64,000 nucleotides of DNA from Ga0077555 sp963741565 (GCA_963741565.1 CAVUIK010000016.1:124001-188000); one strand, 5' to 3'. Counted from the first letter of the stretch, positions 17,740 to 27,110 are shown. Notes: generated from the letters alone by a model not told the origin. A program made the numbers and translations.

Positions 17740-18453
17740 GTGGACGGAGCGCCGGTGTCTGCCATTCTCGAGCTTGCCGATCTGCGGCGCACGTTCCATC
17801 AGGCGGCGCGTGAAATCCGCGTGCTCGACGGCGCCGAGGCGACGCTGTTGCCCGGCCAGGCCGTCGCGCTGGTTGGCCCGTCCGGCGCCGGCAAGTCTAC
17901 GCTGCTGCACATCGCGGGACTCCTCGAGACGCCGGACAGCGGCCGCGTGCTCGTCAGCGGACGCGACTGTTCGCGGATGGACGATGCCGCCCGCACCCGC
18001 GTGCGGCGCGCCGAGATGGGCTTCGTCTACCAGTTCCATCAGTTGCTGCCGGAGTTCTCCGCGCTCGAGAACGTGGCGATGCCACAACTCATCCAGGGGC
18101 GCTCGAAGGCCGTTGCCGAAGCGCGTGGCCGCGAGTTGCTCACCGGGCTTGGGCTCGCTGAGCGGCTCGACCATCGGCCGGCCGAGCTGTCGGGCGGCGA
18201 GCAGCAGCGCACCGCGATCGCTCGCGCGCTGGCCAACCAGCCGAAATTACTGCTGGCCGACGAGCCGACCGGCAACCTCGACCCGAAGACGTCCGAGCAC
18301 GTGTTCGGCGATCTGATCGGCCTCATCGAGCAGTCCGGCGTCGCAGCCTTGATCGCGACCCACAACATGGACCTCGCCCGGCGCATGCACCGCGTGCTCC
18401 GTCTCGAAGCCGGTCGCCTGATCGAGATCAACCCTGCGACAGTGACGAGCTGA
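17740..18453 (+). CDS. lolD: lipoprotein-releasing ABC transporter ATP-binding protein LolD
   Basis: 237-residue ATPase powering the Lol extractor. Walker A GPSGAGKST, signature LSGGEQQR, Walker B LLLADEP and the H-loop ATHNMD are all present. The GTG at 17740 is used as start; a second GTG at 17755 is possible. The last 294 bp (18160-18453) recur at 20188-20481 with 11 mismatches and no indels, so this locus was partly duplicated around the following small-gene islet. Confidence 0.95.
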   Translation: MDGAPVSAILELADLRRTFHQAAREIRVLDGAEATLLPGQAVALVGPSGAGKSTLLHIAGLLETPDSGRVLVSGRDCSRMDDAARTRVRRAEMGFVYQFHQLLPEFSALENVAMPQLIQGRSKAVAEARGRELLTGLGLAERLDHRPAELSGGEQQRTAIARALANQPKLLLADEPTGNLDPKTSEHVFGDLIGLIEQSGVAALIATHNMDLARRMHRVLRLEAGRLIEINPATVTS

Positions 18454-18542
18454 TCCGCCCCCACAACTGGCGACTCGCGCGTCCTGAGAGTTGGGGCCGC
18501 ATCGCGAACAAAATGTCGACTGATCTTGCCTGGGAAATTAGC

Positions 18543-18803
18543 TCACCCGGCCAGTTGGGCCAGGATCTTGTCCCAGGTCTCAGGGCGGATTGCTCCTCGC
18601 GGAAGGACTTGCCCCATCGGAACCTTGATTGCGGATTGGGCGCGTTGGACGCCGTGATCGAGATGCCGTAGGTCCAAATACTCGTCCCCTTCGATCAGCT
18701 GGGACGCAGCCTCTGCGGTGCTGACCCGGGCGATTTCCTCGCTCGATAGCATCTTCAGGACGGTTTCGCGGACGATATGCTCGGCGCGTTTTGACTCTGT
18801 CAT
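18543..18803 (-). CDS. hypothetical protein, 86 aa
   Basis: Soluble, slightly acidic protein beginning MTESKRAEHIVRETVLKML. No family is recognised. An extended frame would start at 18848, but that would overlap the next small gene, so the ATG at 18803 is preferred. It is the last of five small minus-strand genes between lolD and its partial copy and may share their stress-related context; that is inference only. Confidence 0.6.
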   Translation of the reverse strand: MTESKRAEHIVRETVLKMLSSEEIARVSTAEAASQLIEGDEYLDLRHLDHGVQRAQSAIKVPMGQVLPRGAIRPETWDKILAQLAG

Positions 18804-18834
18804 AGTAAATCTCTGTTCCGGTTGTTGTGTCGCA

Positions 18835-18999
18835 TCAGAGGCGCCCAAGGAGGACGAGAATAAGCACGACGATCAGTATTGTGCCGAGGACGCCATTGCC
18901 TCCATGACCAAAGCCGTACCCGTAGCCTCCAAAGCGGCCGCTAAAGCCACCCAGCAGCGCAATGATGATGATGACAAGGAGGATGGTTCCGAGAGACAT
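18835..18999 (-). CDS. DUF3309-like small membrane protein, 54 aa
   Basis: Starts MSLGTILLVIIIIALLGGFS, then a glycine/tyrosine-rich stretch (RFGGYGYGFGHGGNG) and a second hydrophobic segment ending ILVLLGRL. The layout of two hydrophobic ends around a G/Y-rich centre is that of DUF3309 proteins, tiny membrane proteins common in Rhizobiales and often seen with stress genes. A ribosome binding site (AACGATCG) is weak. Function is unknown. Confidence 0.72.
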   Translation of the reverse strand: MSLGTILLVIIIIALLGGFSGRFGGYGYGFGHGGNGVLGTILIVVLILVLLGRL

Positions 19000-19071
19000 C
19001 GATCGTTCTCCATGGTCAGACTTACGCCAGTAGGCGTTTGTTTCGACCTTGCCCTACAGCGTGCGCCACGG

Positions 19072-19260
19072 TTATCGTATTTTGATGCTGCTGAGGGAGC
19101 CCAACACACCGAACGCTTGTAACAGCCAAAGCACCACGGCAATCACAACCACGCCGTTGAGGATCGATTTGATCTTGCCATCCATCGGCAGGTAATTGTT
19201 GACCAACCAGAGTAAAACTCCGACGACAATAAGTACGATAACGACTTGAACAAGGTCCAT
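19072..19260 (-). CDS. Thivi_2564-like small membrane protein, 62 aa
   Basis: Two hydrophobic helices flank the segment NYLPMDGKIKSILN, which is characteristic of small proteins annotated as the Thivi_2564 family. It begins MDLVQVVIVLIVVGVLLWLV. Function is unknown; such proteins are widespread in proteobacteria and often lie among stress-related small genes, as here. Confidence 0.72.
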   Translation of the reverse strand: MDLVQVVIVLIVVGVLLWLVNNYLPMDGKIKSILNGVVVIAVVLWLLQAFGVLGSLSSIKIR

Positions 19261-19318
19261 GTTACACTCGCCATTCTTGAGGGTTGATCAAAACCAAGTG
19301 TCCCGCGCTTTCGCCAGT

Positions 19319-19450
19319 TCATTGTTTCTCTATTTTGACGGTCGGCAGTTGGATGGACACGGTGTTTCTTTGGTTTTGATAGTAGAAATAGCCAAGCACC
19401 CCGACGGCGACGATAAGCGCGCCGATCAACATAGACTTAATGTTCGACAT
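19319..19450 (-). CDS. small single-helix membrane protein, 43 aa
   Basis: Begins MSNIKSMLIGALIVAVGVLG, one transmembrane helix, followed by a polar tail (YYQNQRNTVSIQLPTVKIEK). No family is assigned, though short proteins of this layout occur in Rhizobiales. A purine-rich GAGAGATGGAAAG lies just upstream as a likely ribosome binding site. It is codirectional with its four small neighbours. Confidence 0.6.
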   Translation of the reverse strand: MSNIKSMLIGALIVAVGVLGYFYYQNQRNTVSIQLPTVKIEKQ

Positions 19451-19564
19451 GGGCTTTCCATCTCTCAAGAGGGACCATCAGGGCCACCACAACCCGTCCG
19501 TTAGGTCGGTTCACGGCATTCCAATGACGCAAGAACGATAGGTGAAAATCAGGTGCCCCGCACG

Positions 19565-19620
19565 GCACCCTAAGCTGCTGCGGCTACTTGATTGCCATCG
19601 AGCAGATCGGCTTAGGGTGC
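19565..19620 (-). terminator. hairpin terminator after csbD
   Basis: A perfect 11-bp stem, GCACCCTAAGC (19565-19575) with GCTTAGGGTGC (19610-19620), lies 2 bp beyond the csbD stop. An inner CTGCT/AGCAG pair extends it. It separates csbD from the other small genes of the islet. Confidence 0.65.
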
Positions 19621-19622
19621 GC

Positions 19623-19826
19623 TCACAGACCCAGGCCTTTGGACCAATCATCCACGTCCTTCTTCACTTGGTCTTTGGCGTGGCCGTAACGCTCCTGGAT
19701 CTTGCCTTCGAGCTGCTCTCGCTTTCCGGCAATTTGGTCGAAGTCATCATCCGTGAGCTTGCCCCACTTCTCCCTGACCTTGCCCTTGATCTGTTTCCAT
19801 TCGCCTTCGATACGATCCCAGTTCAT
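19623..19826 (-). CDS. CsbD family stress-response protein
   Basis: 67-residue CsbD-like protein starting MNWDRIEGEWKQIKGKVREK, with the family features KWGKLTDDD, a central IAGKREQLEGKIQERYG and an amphipathic charged helix. CsbD-family proteins are small, abundant and typically induced by general stress; the molecular function is not settled. An AAAAAGGAG Shine-Dalgarno precedes the ATG. I found no convincing EcfG-type GGAAC-CGTT promoter upstream. Confidence 0.9.
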   Translation of the reverse strand: MNWDRIEGEWKQIKGKVREKWGKLTDDDFDQIAGKREQLEGKIQERYGHAKDQVKKDVDDWSKGLGL

Positions 19827-20157
19827 GACTTCACTCCTTTTTCATGCGCGCAACTGACTCTGCGTCAATCACCAATACTTGGTCGCGGCAGCACTGCGGG
19901 TGGTGCAGCCCTAACACCAGTTCTCGCTGCATTCCTCTATTTGGTTTACAACGCCCGGTTTCAAGTCGTCCGGTTAGGTTGACCCGCCCTCGCGACAGCG
20001 GCATTGATCTGCGTCATCACGCTATGCATCCGTCCAAGGCCAAAGACGACGCTTGGCTGACGTTGAAGTTGCGGTCGGATCCGTACCGCTCCGGGAAAAT
20101 TTGACGGACGCAAACCAACGTGTCTGGGCACTTATGAATTGAAGGACGGAGTGCCCG
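19827..20157. other. intergenic region upstream of csbD
   Basis: About 330 bp between csbD and the lolD fragment with no supported gene. It must hold the csbD promoter on the minus strand, but no clear sigma-factor motif could be picked out. The right-hand end, from about 20158, is fused in frame to the lolD remnant. Confidence 0.5.
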
Positions 20158-20187
20158 ATGCGTCGTCTTCGCCTAAATTTGGATGCC

Positions 20188-20481
20188 GAGCGGCTCGACC
20201 ATCGGCCGGCCGCGCTGTCGGGCGGCGAGCAGCAGCGCACCGCGATCGCCCGCGCGCTGGCCAACCAGCCGAAGTTGTTGTTGGCGGACGAACCGACCGG
20301 CAACCTCGACCCGAAGACGTCCGAGCACGTGTTCGGCGATCTGATCGGGCTCATCGAGCAGTCCGGCGTCGCAGCCTTGATCGCGACCCACAACATGGAC
20401 CTCGCCCGGCGCATGCACCGCGTGCTCCGTCTCGAAGCCGGTCGCCTGATCGAGATCAACCCTGCGACAGTGACCGGCTGA
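20188..20481 (+). pseudogene. 3' fragment of lolD (partial duplicate)
   Basis: Colinear with 18160-18453 of lolD: 294 bp, 11 mismatches, no gaps, about 96% identity. It carries the LolD signature LSGGEQQR, Walker B and H-loop but no Walker A. Nine of the 11 differences are synonymous (for example six silent changes within 20254-20290); the two replacements are Glu/Ala and Ser/Gly. A start at 20158 would give a 107-residue chimera, MRRLRLNLDAERL onward, unlikely to be functional. The silent bias suggests the copy diverged as a working gene before truncation. Confidence 0.9.
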
Positions 20482-20585
20482 TCCCGACCACTGCCGAGCT
20501 GCGTCTCCAGCCGAACCGCGGAACGGCGTCCCGCGTCCTGAGAGCCGGGGCCTTCGTGCCCTCGGCGCAGGCGCAGGCCCCGTTT

Positions 20586-20615
20586 TGTCATCCCGGGGCT
20601 CGTCCCCGGGACCCA
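20586..20615. repeat. palindromic repeat unit related to 4381-4410
   Basis: A 30-bp unit of the form TGTCATCC...GGACCCA with the hairpin CCCGGGG / CCCCGGG around CTCGT-type loop sequence. It matches the nuoI-nuoJ units at both ends and in symmetry, differing at a few compensated stem positions. It lies between the lolD fragment and dnaE. The rest of 20482-20769 shows no gene. Confidence 0.75.
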
Positions 20616-20769
20616 TCCCTCCGCTGGGTGCGAAGCGTTCAAGAGTGTCGGTGACGCGCCTTCGGGACGATCTCTCCGACGCATCTCCGGCACGATGAAT
20701 TCCGGCATTAAATGCCCCCAAGGGCGTGGAATACGGGGATCACAGGTGATTGCGGTTGAATAACCCTCA

Positions 20770-20796
20770 TTGGCATTCTGCCGCTAATCGTATGAT
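20770..20796 (+). promoter_or_regulatory. candidate dnaE promoter
   Basis: TTGGCA (20770-20775), a 15-bp spacer and TATGAT (20791-20796). The hexamers each differ from the sigma-70 consensus at one position but the spacer is short. The -10 ends 5 bp before the dnaE ATG, and no Shine-Dalgarno is visible, so the transcript would be leaderless or nearly so. This is a weak prediction. Confidence 0.3.
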
Positions 20797-20801
20797 GCTC
20801 C

Positions 20802-23800
20802 ATGACCCAAGCGATTCGCCCTGACGATACCGCCAAGCCGTCGCCCGCCGCCGGCCATTTCGTGCACCTGAAGGTGCACTCGGCCTATTCGCTGCTCGAG
20901 GGCGCGCTGCCAATCGGCAAGATCGCCAAGCTCGCGGATGCGGCCCACATGCCAGCCGTCGGCTTGACCGAACTCGAACAACATGTTCGGCGCGCTCGAA
21001 TTCTCGGACAAGCTCGCCAAGGAGGGCATTCAGCCGATCGTCGGCTGTCTGCTGCAGGTCGATTTCCGCGACGCGGCGCCGGCGAAGGGCAGTCTGGCGC
21101 GAGGCCTCAACGCGCCGCCGAGTCAGGCCGCCGGCGCCATCGCGCTGCTGGCGCGGAATGAGCAGGGCTATGCCAACCTGATGAAGCTGGCGAGTGCCTG
21201 CCATCTGAAGACCGCAGACACCGAGCGCCCGCACATCAAGATCGACGATATCGAGGCCCACGCCGCTGGTCTCATCGCGCTTTCGGGCGGCCATGACGGG
21301 CCGATCGATCGCGCCATTCGGGACGGCCAGACCGAGGTCGCCCGCGCGCGCCTGCAGCAGCTGCAGAAAACCTTCGGCACGGCGCTTTACATCGAGATTC
21401 AGCGCCACGGCATGCCGGGCGAGACGGCGACCGAGCCCGAGTTGCTGGCGCTGGCGTACCAGCTCGAGCTGCCGATCGTGGCCACCAACGAGTGCTATTT
21501 CGCCAAGCCCGACGACTACGATGCGCACGACGCGCTGATCTGCATTGCCGAGGGCCGCTACGTCAACGAGGACGATCGCCGGCGGCTGACGCGCGAGTTC
21601 TATTTCAAGACCGCCGCCGAAATGATGCGGCTCTTCGCCGACCTGCCCGAGGCGATCGCCGCAACGGTCGAGATCGCCAAGCTCTGTGCGTTCCGCCCGC
21701 AAGGTCGCAAGCCGATCCTGCCGTCGTTCGTCAAGCTGACGGACGGCGCCAGTCCCGAGGAGCGTCTTGCCGCCGAGGCCGCCGAGCTGGCGCGACAGGC
21801 CAAGGCCGGCCTCGACCGTCGCCTCGCAGTGGTCCCGCTCGCCGCCGGCTTCACCCGGGAAGACTATGACAAGCGCCTCGACTATGAGGTCGACGTCATC
21901 GCCAAGATGAAGTTCCCCGGCTACTTCCTGATCGTTGCCGACTTCATCAAATGGTCGAAGGAGAACGGCATCCCCGTGGGCCCGGGCCGCGGTTCGGGCG
22001 CAGGCTCGGTCGTTGCCTGGGCGCTGACCATCACCGATCTCGATCCCCTGCGGTTCGGTCTGCTGTTCGAGCGCTTCCTCAATCCCGAGCGCGTCTCGAT
22101 GCCCGACTTCGACATCGATTTCTGCCAGGACCGGCGCGACGAGGTGATCCGTTACGTCCAGAAGAAATACGGTGCCGACCGCGTTGCCCAGATCATCACC
22201 CACGGCAAGCTGCAGGCTCGTGCCGTGCTTCGCGACGTCGGCCGCGTGCTGCAGATGCCCTACGGCCAGGTCGACAAGCTCTGCAAGATGGTGCCGAACA
22301 ACCCGGCTAGTCCGGTGACGCTGCGGCAGGCGATTGATGGCGAGCCGAAGCTGCAGGAAGCCGCCAAGGAGGAGCCCGTCGTCGCGCGGTTGCTCGAAAT
22401 TTCCGAGAAGCTCGAAGGACTCTACCGCCACGCCTCGACGCATGCCGCCGGCATGGTGATTGGCGACCGGCCGCTGGATGAGTTGGTCCCGCTCTATCGG
22501 GATCCCAAGTCGAACTTTCCGATCACCCAGTTCAACTGGAAGCTCGTCGAGGCGGCTGGTCTTGTGAAGTTCGACTTCCTCGGCCTCAAGACGCTAACCG
22601 TGCTCCAGAAGGCGGTCGAGCTGATCAAGTGCGGACGCGGCATCGATCTGGATCTGCCGGGCCTGGACATCGCCGGCGACGATCCGAAGGTGGTGGCCGC
22701 TTACGAGCTGCTCGCCAAAGCTGATACGGTCGGCGTGTTCCAGTTGGAATCGACGGGCATGCGCGAAAGCTTGAAGCGGCTGAAGCCCGACCGCTTCGAG
22801 GACATCATCGCGATGGTGGCGCTCTATCGCCCGGGTCCGATGGACAACATCCCGACCTACATCCACCGCAAGCACGGCGAAGAGCCGATCGAATATCCGC
22901 ACGTGATGATCGAGCCGATCCTCAAGGAAACCTATGGCGTCATCATCTACCAGGAGCAGGTTATTCAGATTGCCCAGGTGATGGGCGGCTATACCCTCGG
23001 ACAGGCCGACCTGCTGCGCCGCGCGATGGGCAAGAAGGACAAGAACGAAATGGCCGCCCAACAGGCCAAGTTCGTCGAGGGCGCGATCGCGAAAGGTGTC
23101 AAGAAAGAGGATGCCGTCTACATCTTCGAACTTGTCGACAAGTTCGCTGGCTATGGCTTCAACAAGAGCCACGCGGCAGCCTACGCGCTCGTCGCCTATC
23201 ATACGGCCTATCTGAAGGCGAACTTCCGGCCGGAGTTCCTGGCTGCATCGATGACGCTCGACCTCTCGAACACCGACAAGCTTGCGTTGTTTGCCTCCGA
23301 GGCGCGGCGCGCGGGCATTCAGGTGAAGCCGCCCTGCGTCAATGCATCGGGTGTGGAGTTCGGCGCGGAGCCGCCCGCCGCGAACGCGAAGGCGCCCGCC
23401 AAGCCTGGCGCGGATGCGAAGTGGGCATCCGAAGCTGCCGGCAAGTCCGGCGCGGATGCGAAGTGGGCATCCGAAGCGCGAAATAATAGAGGCGCAATCA
23501 TTTATGCGCTGGCGGCCCTGAAGAACATCGGCGCCGCTGCCGTCGGGACCATCGTTGCCACGCGCGAAAAGGGCGGCGCCTTCAAGGACATCTCTGATTT
23601 TGCGCGGCGTCTCGACCCCAAGGCGCTGAACAAGCGCGCGCTCGAAACGCTCGCCATGTCCGGCGCCTTCGAAGCGCTCGAGAAGAACCGCGCGCTCGTG
23701 CACGGCAACGTCGATCAGATCCTGGCGCTGTCCAACCGCATTGCGTCCGACAATGCGGCGGGGACAAGCGATCTCTTCGGGGGCGAGAGCGTATCGCCGC

Positions 23801-24486
23801 GCATGGACATGCGGCCGGTGCAGATGTGGACCCCGATGGAGCGCCTGCAACACGAGTTCGCGGGCGTCGGTTTCTATCTTTCGGGCCACCCGCTCGACGA
23901 ATACGCCAACGTGCTCCCGAAGCTCGGCGTCATGCGCTTCGCGGACTTCGAGCAGCGCGCGGGCCTGACGGTCTCCGCCGGCCGTCTCGCCGCGATCGTC
24001 GTTTCGGCTCGCGAGCGGCGGTCGCAAAAGGGCAACAAGTTCGCGTTCGCCATGTTCTCGGATGCGACCGGCCAGTTCGAGGCGGTGATCTTTTCGGACA
24101 CACTGGCCCGGTCCGGCGATCTACTGGAGCCGGGCACGCCTGTCCTGGTCTCAGTGGAAGCCGAGCGCGACGGCGAGACCGTCAAGATGCGCGTGCAAGC
24201 GCTGGAGCGTCTCGATACGGCCGCCAGCATGGTGCAACGGGGCTTGCGAGTCGTCCTTGATGGGCGCGCGGTTGCAGCCAATGCCGGCCGGATCGCCGCC
24301 ATCAAGGCGCAACTCAAACCCGGCGGCAAGGGTGAGATCCGTTTCGCCATGGAGGTTGCCGGCGCGGCCAACGTTTCAGGTGTGCGCGAGATGGAGTTCC
24401 TGCTCCCCGGCCGTTACGAGATCGGCCCGATTCAGCGCGGCCAGATCGCGACGCTCCCCGGCGTCCTCGAAGTGGCGGAGATCTGA
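20802..24486 (+). CDS. dnaE: DNA polymerase III subunit alpha (one frameshift)
   Basis: Catalytic subunit of the replicative polymerase, about 1,228 residues when a +1 shift near 20970 is removed (restoring a TDSNNMFGALEF-type sequence). The N-terminal PHP domain begins with FVHLKVHSAYSLLEGA; the polymerase active site motif PDFDIDFC is near residue 440; a helix-hairpin-helix region and a C-terminal OB fold follow. A variable linker near residue 870 holds a 14-residue tandem repeat (see 23407-23477). The extra A beside another A suggests a sequencing over-call. Confidence 0.95.
23407..23477 (+). repeat. in-frame tandem repeat with hairpin inside dnaE
   Basis: Two 29-bp identical copies (23407-23435 and 23449-23477) spaced 42 bp apart encode GADAKWASEA twice. 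Each copy contains the inverted repeat CGGATGC, a 7-nt GAAGTGG spacer, and GCATCCG. The insertion sits in a poorly conserved linker of DnaE, so it is tolerated by the protein. Confidence 0.85.
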
Positions 24487-24631
24487 TCGCTCACGTCCAT
24501 TGTGGATGCGGATGCGCACATGTGTCCGTTTTCGGTGGTCCGGATCAGACAGGCCTTCCGATCCATTCTGCGACGATGTCAGCCGGGGCGCTGTCCTCGT
24601 AGCTTTGGCTCGCGCTCCGGTTGCCGATATG

Positions 24632-25102
24632 TCAGGGTGCCGGGCGCGCGAGCACCTGTCGGCGCCTCTCGAGGCTTTCAGGGTGCCAAAGCTCGTTCCG
24701 GTCGTAAAATTCGGCAACAGCCGGCACGTTCGGCGGCAGCACGATCCACGGCTGCTTCGATGCGGTGAAAATGTGAATGTCCGGCGGCAGCCGGTCCGGC
24801 GCATCGAGCGTGCCGACGCGCACGAACCGGAAGCCGTCTCCGGCGCCCGCATAATTGCTCCAGACGGCAACGTGACAGATCGGACACCGGGCGATCTTCT
24901 GGCCGCGCCCGCTGTTCGACGGCGTTGCCACGACAACGGGCGTACCCTCGATGAGCCCGACGCGTTCCGACTCGATCATCGCATTCAGCGCGAACGAGGC
25001 GCCGGTTTCGCGCTGACACCAGCGGCAGTGGCAGCAATGTACGATCAGCGGCACGCCTGTCAGGCGATATCGAATGCTGCGGCAGGTACATCCGCCGTCC
25101 AT
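24632..25102 (-). CDS. GFA family zinc-binding protein
   Basis: 156-residue protein of the GFA family (glutathione-dependent formaldehyde-activating enzyme-like, Mss4 fold). Zinc ligands are visible in GGCTCRSIRY, CCHCRWCQRETGA and CPICHVAVWS. Substrate cannot be assigned; many family members are not true formaldehyde enzymes. The ATG at 25102 (MDGGCTC) was chosen because the conserved domain starts there. It converges with dnaE and diverges from the DUF1203 gene. Confidence 0.88.
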   Translation of the reverse strand: MDGGCTCRSIRYRLTGVPLIVHCCHCRWCQRETGASFALNAMIESERVGLIEGTPVVVATPSNSGRGQKIARCPICHVAVWSNYAGAGDGFRFVRVGTLDAPDRLPPDIHIFTASKQPWIVLPPNVPAVAEFYDRNELWHPESLERRRQVLARPAP

Positions 25103-25239
25103 CTTGGCCTCCTCATACGATCGGACGCGCGCGCCCGTCACGTGAGACCCTATCGTGCCTCAAGGCGGACCGCACGTTTCGGGTCGATTGCGGCGACCGG
25201 CGCCTGTAGATAGGGGCGTGTCAATTGATGGAGCCCGTC

Positions 25240-25711
25240 ATGTCCATTCGTTTCGTTGCCCTCGACAGTGCATTGGTGCACCGCTTGCAGGCCGGGCATC
25301 CCGATGCCAACGGTCAAGCTCCGGAGCGGGGGATTGCACCCAAGGACGGTTATCCCTGCCGGCATTGCCTTGGAATGATCGCGAAAGGCGAGGCCTTTCT
25401 GACCTTGGCGCACCGCCCGTTTCCGGCGCCTCAGCCCTATGCCGAGGTCGGGCCGATCTTCTTGCACGTCGAGCCCTGTGCCCGCGGTGGCGGCGATGCT
25501 ACGAATCCCGCTGTTCCTGGACAGTCCGGCCTACATTGTGCGCGGGTACGGTGATGATGACCGCATTTCTTATGGCACTGGGCGTGTCACGCCAACGGAA
25601 GCGATCCCAGCCGTCGCCGCCCAATTGCTCGCGGACCCGGCCGTCGCCTATGTGCACGTACGTTCGGCGTCGAACAACTGCTACCACTGCCGCATCGAGC
25701 CCGCGGTTTGA
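25240..25711 (+). CDS. DUF1203 family protein (one frameshift)
   Basis: About 156 residues after correcting a +1 shift near 25490. Family features: GYPCRHCLGMIAKGEAFLTL, then VGPIFLHVEPC and, after the shift, FLDSPAYIVRGYG and AYVHVRSASNNCYHC. The cysteines in PCRHC and NCYHC are typical. DUF1203 has no established function. ATG 25240 follows GGAG; an in-frame ATG at 25228 is an alternative. It runs towards the coiled-coil gene, which stops 6 bp away on the other strand. Confidence 0.82.
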
Positions 25712-25717
25712 GCCGAG

Positions 25718-25988
25718 TTAGCGACGCTCTTCCCTCAGCGCCTCGATGATGGCGCGGGGCATGGCGTCGACTTTGGCATCGAGCCGTCGACTTGCTCGAG
25801 CTGTCGACCTTGCCTTCGAGCTTATCGAGGCGCCGGTCGACCTCTCCGAACCGGGCATGCGTGAACAAGTGCAAATCGCGGAGTTGCCGCGAGATGAAGT
25901 CGAACTGTCCTTCGAGGGATGAAACTCTGCCATCGAGAGTTGCAAGTTTGGTTTCCAGCGCTACAACGCGTTCCGCGAGATCAGCCAT
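25718..25988 (-). CDS. small coiled-coil protein (one frameshift)
   Basis: About 89 residues, beginning MADLAERVVALETKLATLDG with heptad-spaced leucines and valines, continuing LEGQFDFISRQLRDL and, after a shift near 25795, RLDAKVDAMPRAIIEALREE. It is almost wholly predicted coiled coil with no membrane segment. No family is recognised; proteins of this type in Rhizobiales are annotated as hypothetical. Frame and extent are inferred from continuity of the heptads. Confidence 0.6.
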
Positions 25989-26054
25989 GGGTCCTCCGCG
26001 TATCAGAGGGCAATCCATATATCCGGAACGTTACCGGAACAAGCCCGGAGTTGG

Positions 26055-26089
26055 GGCGGCGCCGTTGCCACTCCGGTAACAGCGCCGCC
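26055..26089 (-). terminator. hairpin after the second tctC
   Basis: GGCGGCGC (26055-26062) pairs with GCGCCGCC (26082-26089), and an inner GTTGCC/GGTAAC pair with one mismatch extends the stem. It lies 10 bp past the stop of the last gene of the minus-strand transporter operon. No T tract is present. Confidence 0.5.
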
Positions 26090-26098
26090 TTCATACCA

Positions 26099-27073
26099 TC
26101 ACTTCTGCGGGCGCTTCTTGGCCCACTCGGTGTACTTTCTCGACTTCTCATGCAGCTCATCGTAGTACTTCTGGTACTCGGCGCCGGCCATGATCTTGAT
26201 GCCGAGGCCGACCTCTTCGAGCTTCTTGACGTGCTCGGGGTCTTCCATCGCCTTCTTCAAGGTCTCCTGCAGCTTCGCGACGACCTTCGGGTCCATGCCC
26301 TTCGGCCCGGCGATGCCGCGCGTCGAGTTCGAGATCACCGTCGGATAACCGAGCTCTTTCGTCGTCGGCACGTTCGGCAGGAACTTCGAGCGCTCGGGAT
26401 CGGTTACGGCGAGAGCCCGCACCTGTCCGCCCTGCACCTGCTTCACGATCGAGCCGACGTTGTCGAAGGAGACGTCGACGTTGCCGCCGAGCGTCTCCTT
26501 CATCTGCGCCGCGCCGCCTTCGAGATGGACGAGGCGGAAGGTGACGCCGGGGGCGGCCTCCTCCATCATCAGGATCGCGAGGTGGTCGTCCGACAGGATG
26601 CCGGTCGTCGATGCCTTGACGGTGCCGGGCGCCTTCTTGGCGGCGTCGATCATGTCGGCGAGCGTCTTGAACGGGCTTTCGGCCCGCACCCAGATCACGC
26701 CGGGGTCGAGCACCTGATTGATGATCGGCGTGAAGCTCTTGGTATCGAAGATCGCCTGCCGCTCGGGATCGAGGATGACCGTGTTGAAGCCTGGCAGGTT
26801 GACGAAGCCGATGTAGTAGCCGTCCGGCTTCTGGCGCGAGAGATCGGTCCAGCCGACCTGTCCGCCGGCGCCGCCCTTGTTGACGACGACGATCGGCTGG
26901 CCCATGGCCTTCTCGGCGATCGAGGCGACGATGCGCGCGCCGATGTCGGTCGAGCCGCCGGCGGGATAGGCGACCATCAGGTTGATCGGTTTTGTTGGAA
27001 AGTCCTGCGCGTGTGCCGAACTGGCTGCGAGCGCGAGTGCGCTCAAGGCTCCTGCGATAATCGTACGTTTCAT
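26099..27073 (-). CDS. tripartite tricarboxylate transporter substrate-binding protein (TctC/Bug), copy 2
   Basis: 324-residue periplasmic receptor with an intact frame. The signal peptide MKRTIIAGALSALALAASSA is cleaved after AHA, followed by QDFPTKPINLMVAYPAGGST, the Bug-family N-terminus with its ligand-binding Pro-Ala-Gly-Gly loop, and the central SDDHLAILM and DVSFDNVGS segments. It delivers a carboxylate ligand (unknown here) to TctAB. It is closely similar to the gene immediately upstream, so the two arose by tandem duplication. Confidence 0.93.
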   Translation of the reverse strand: MKRTIIAGALSALALAASSAHAQDFPTKPINLMVAYPAGGSTDIGARIVASIAEKAMGQPIVVVNKGGAGGQVGWTDLSRQKPDGYYIGFVNLPGFNTVILDPERQAIFDTKSFTPIINQVLDPGVIWVRAESPFKTLADMIDAAKKAPGTVKASTTGILSDDHLAILMMEEAAPGVTFRLVHLEGGAAQMKETLGGNVDVSFDNVGSIVKQVQGGQVRALAVTDPERSKFLPNVPTTKELGYPTVISNSTRGIAGPKGMDPKVVAKLQETLKKAMEDPEHVKKLEEVGLGIKIMAGAEYQKYYDELHEKSRKYTEWAKKRPQK

Positions 27074-27110
27074 AGGTCGTCTCCCTGTTGTCGGTGGGGC
27101 TTTGTAGCTG

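Noticed and set aside
18454..20157. EcfG-type (GGAAC-N16-18-CGTT) promoters for the stress islet
   Set aside because: I looked upstream of each small gene on the minus strand and found no acceptable pair of motifs.
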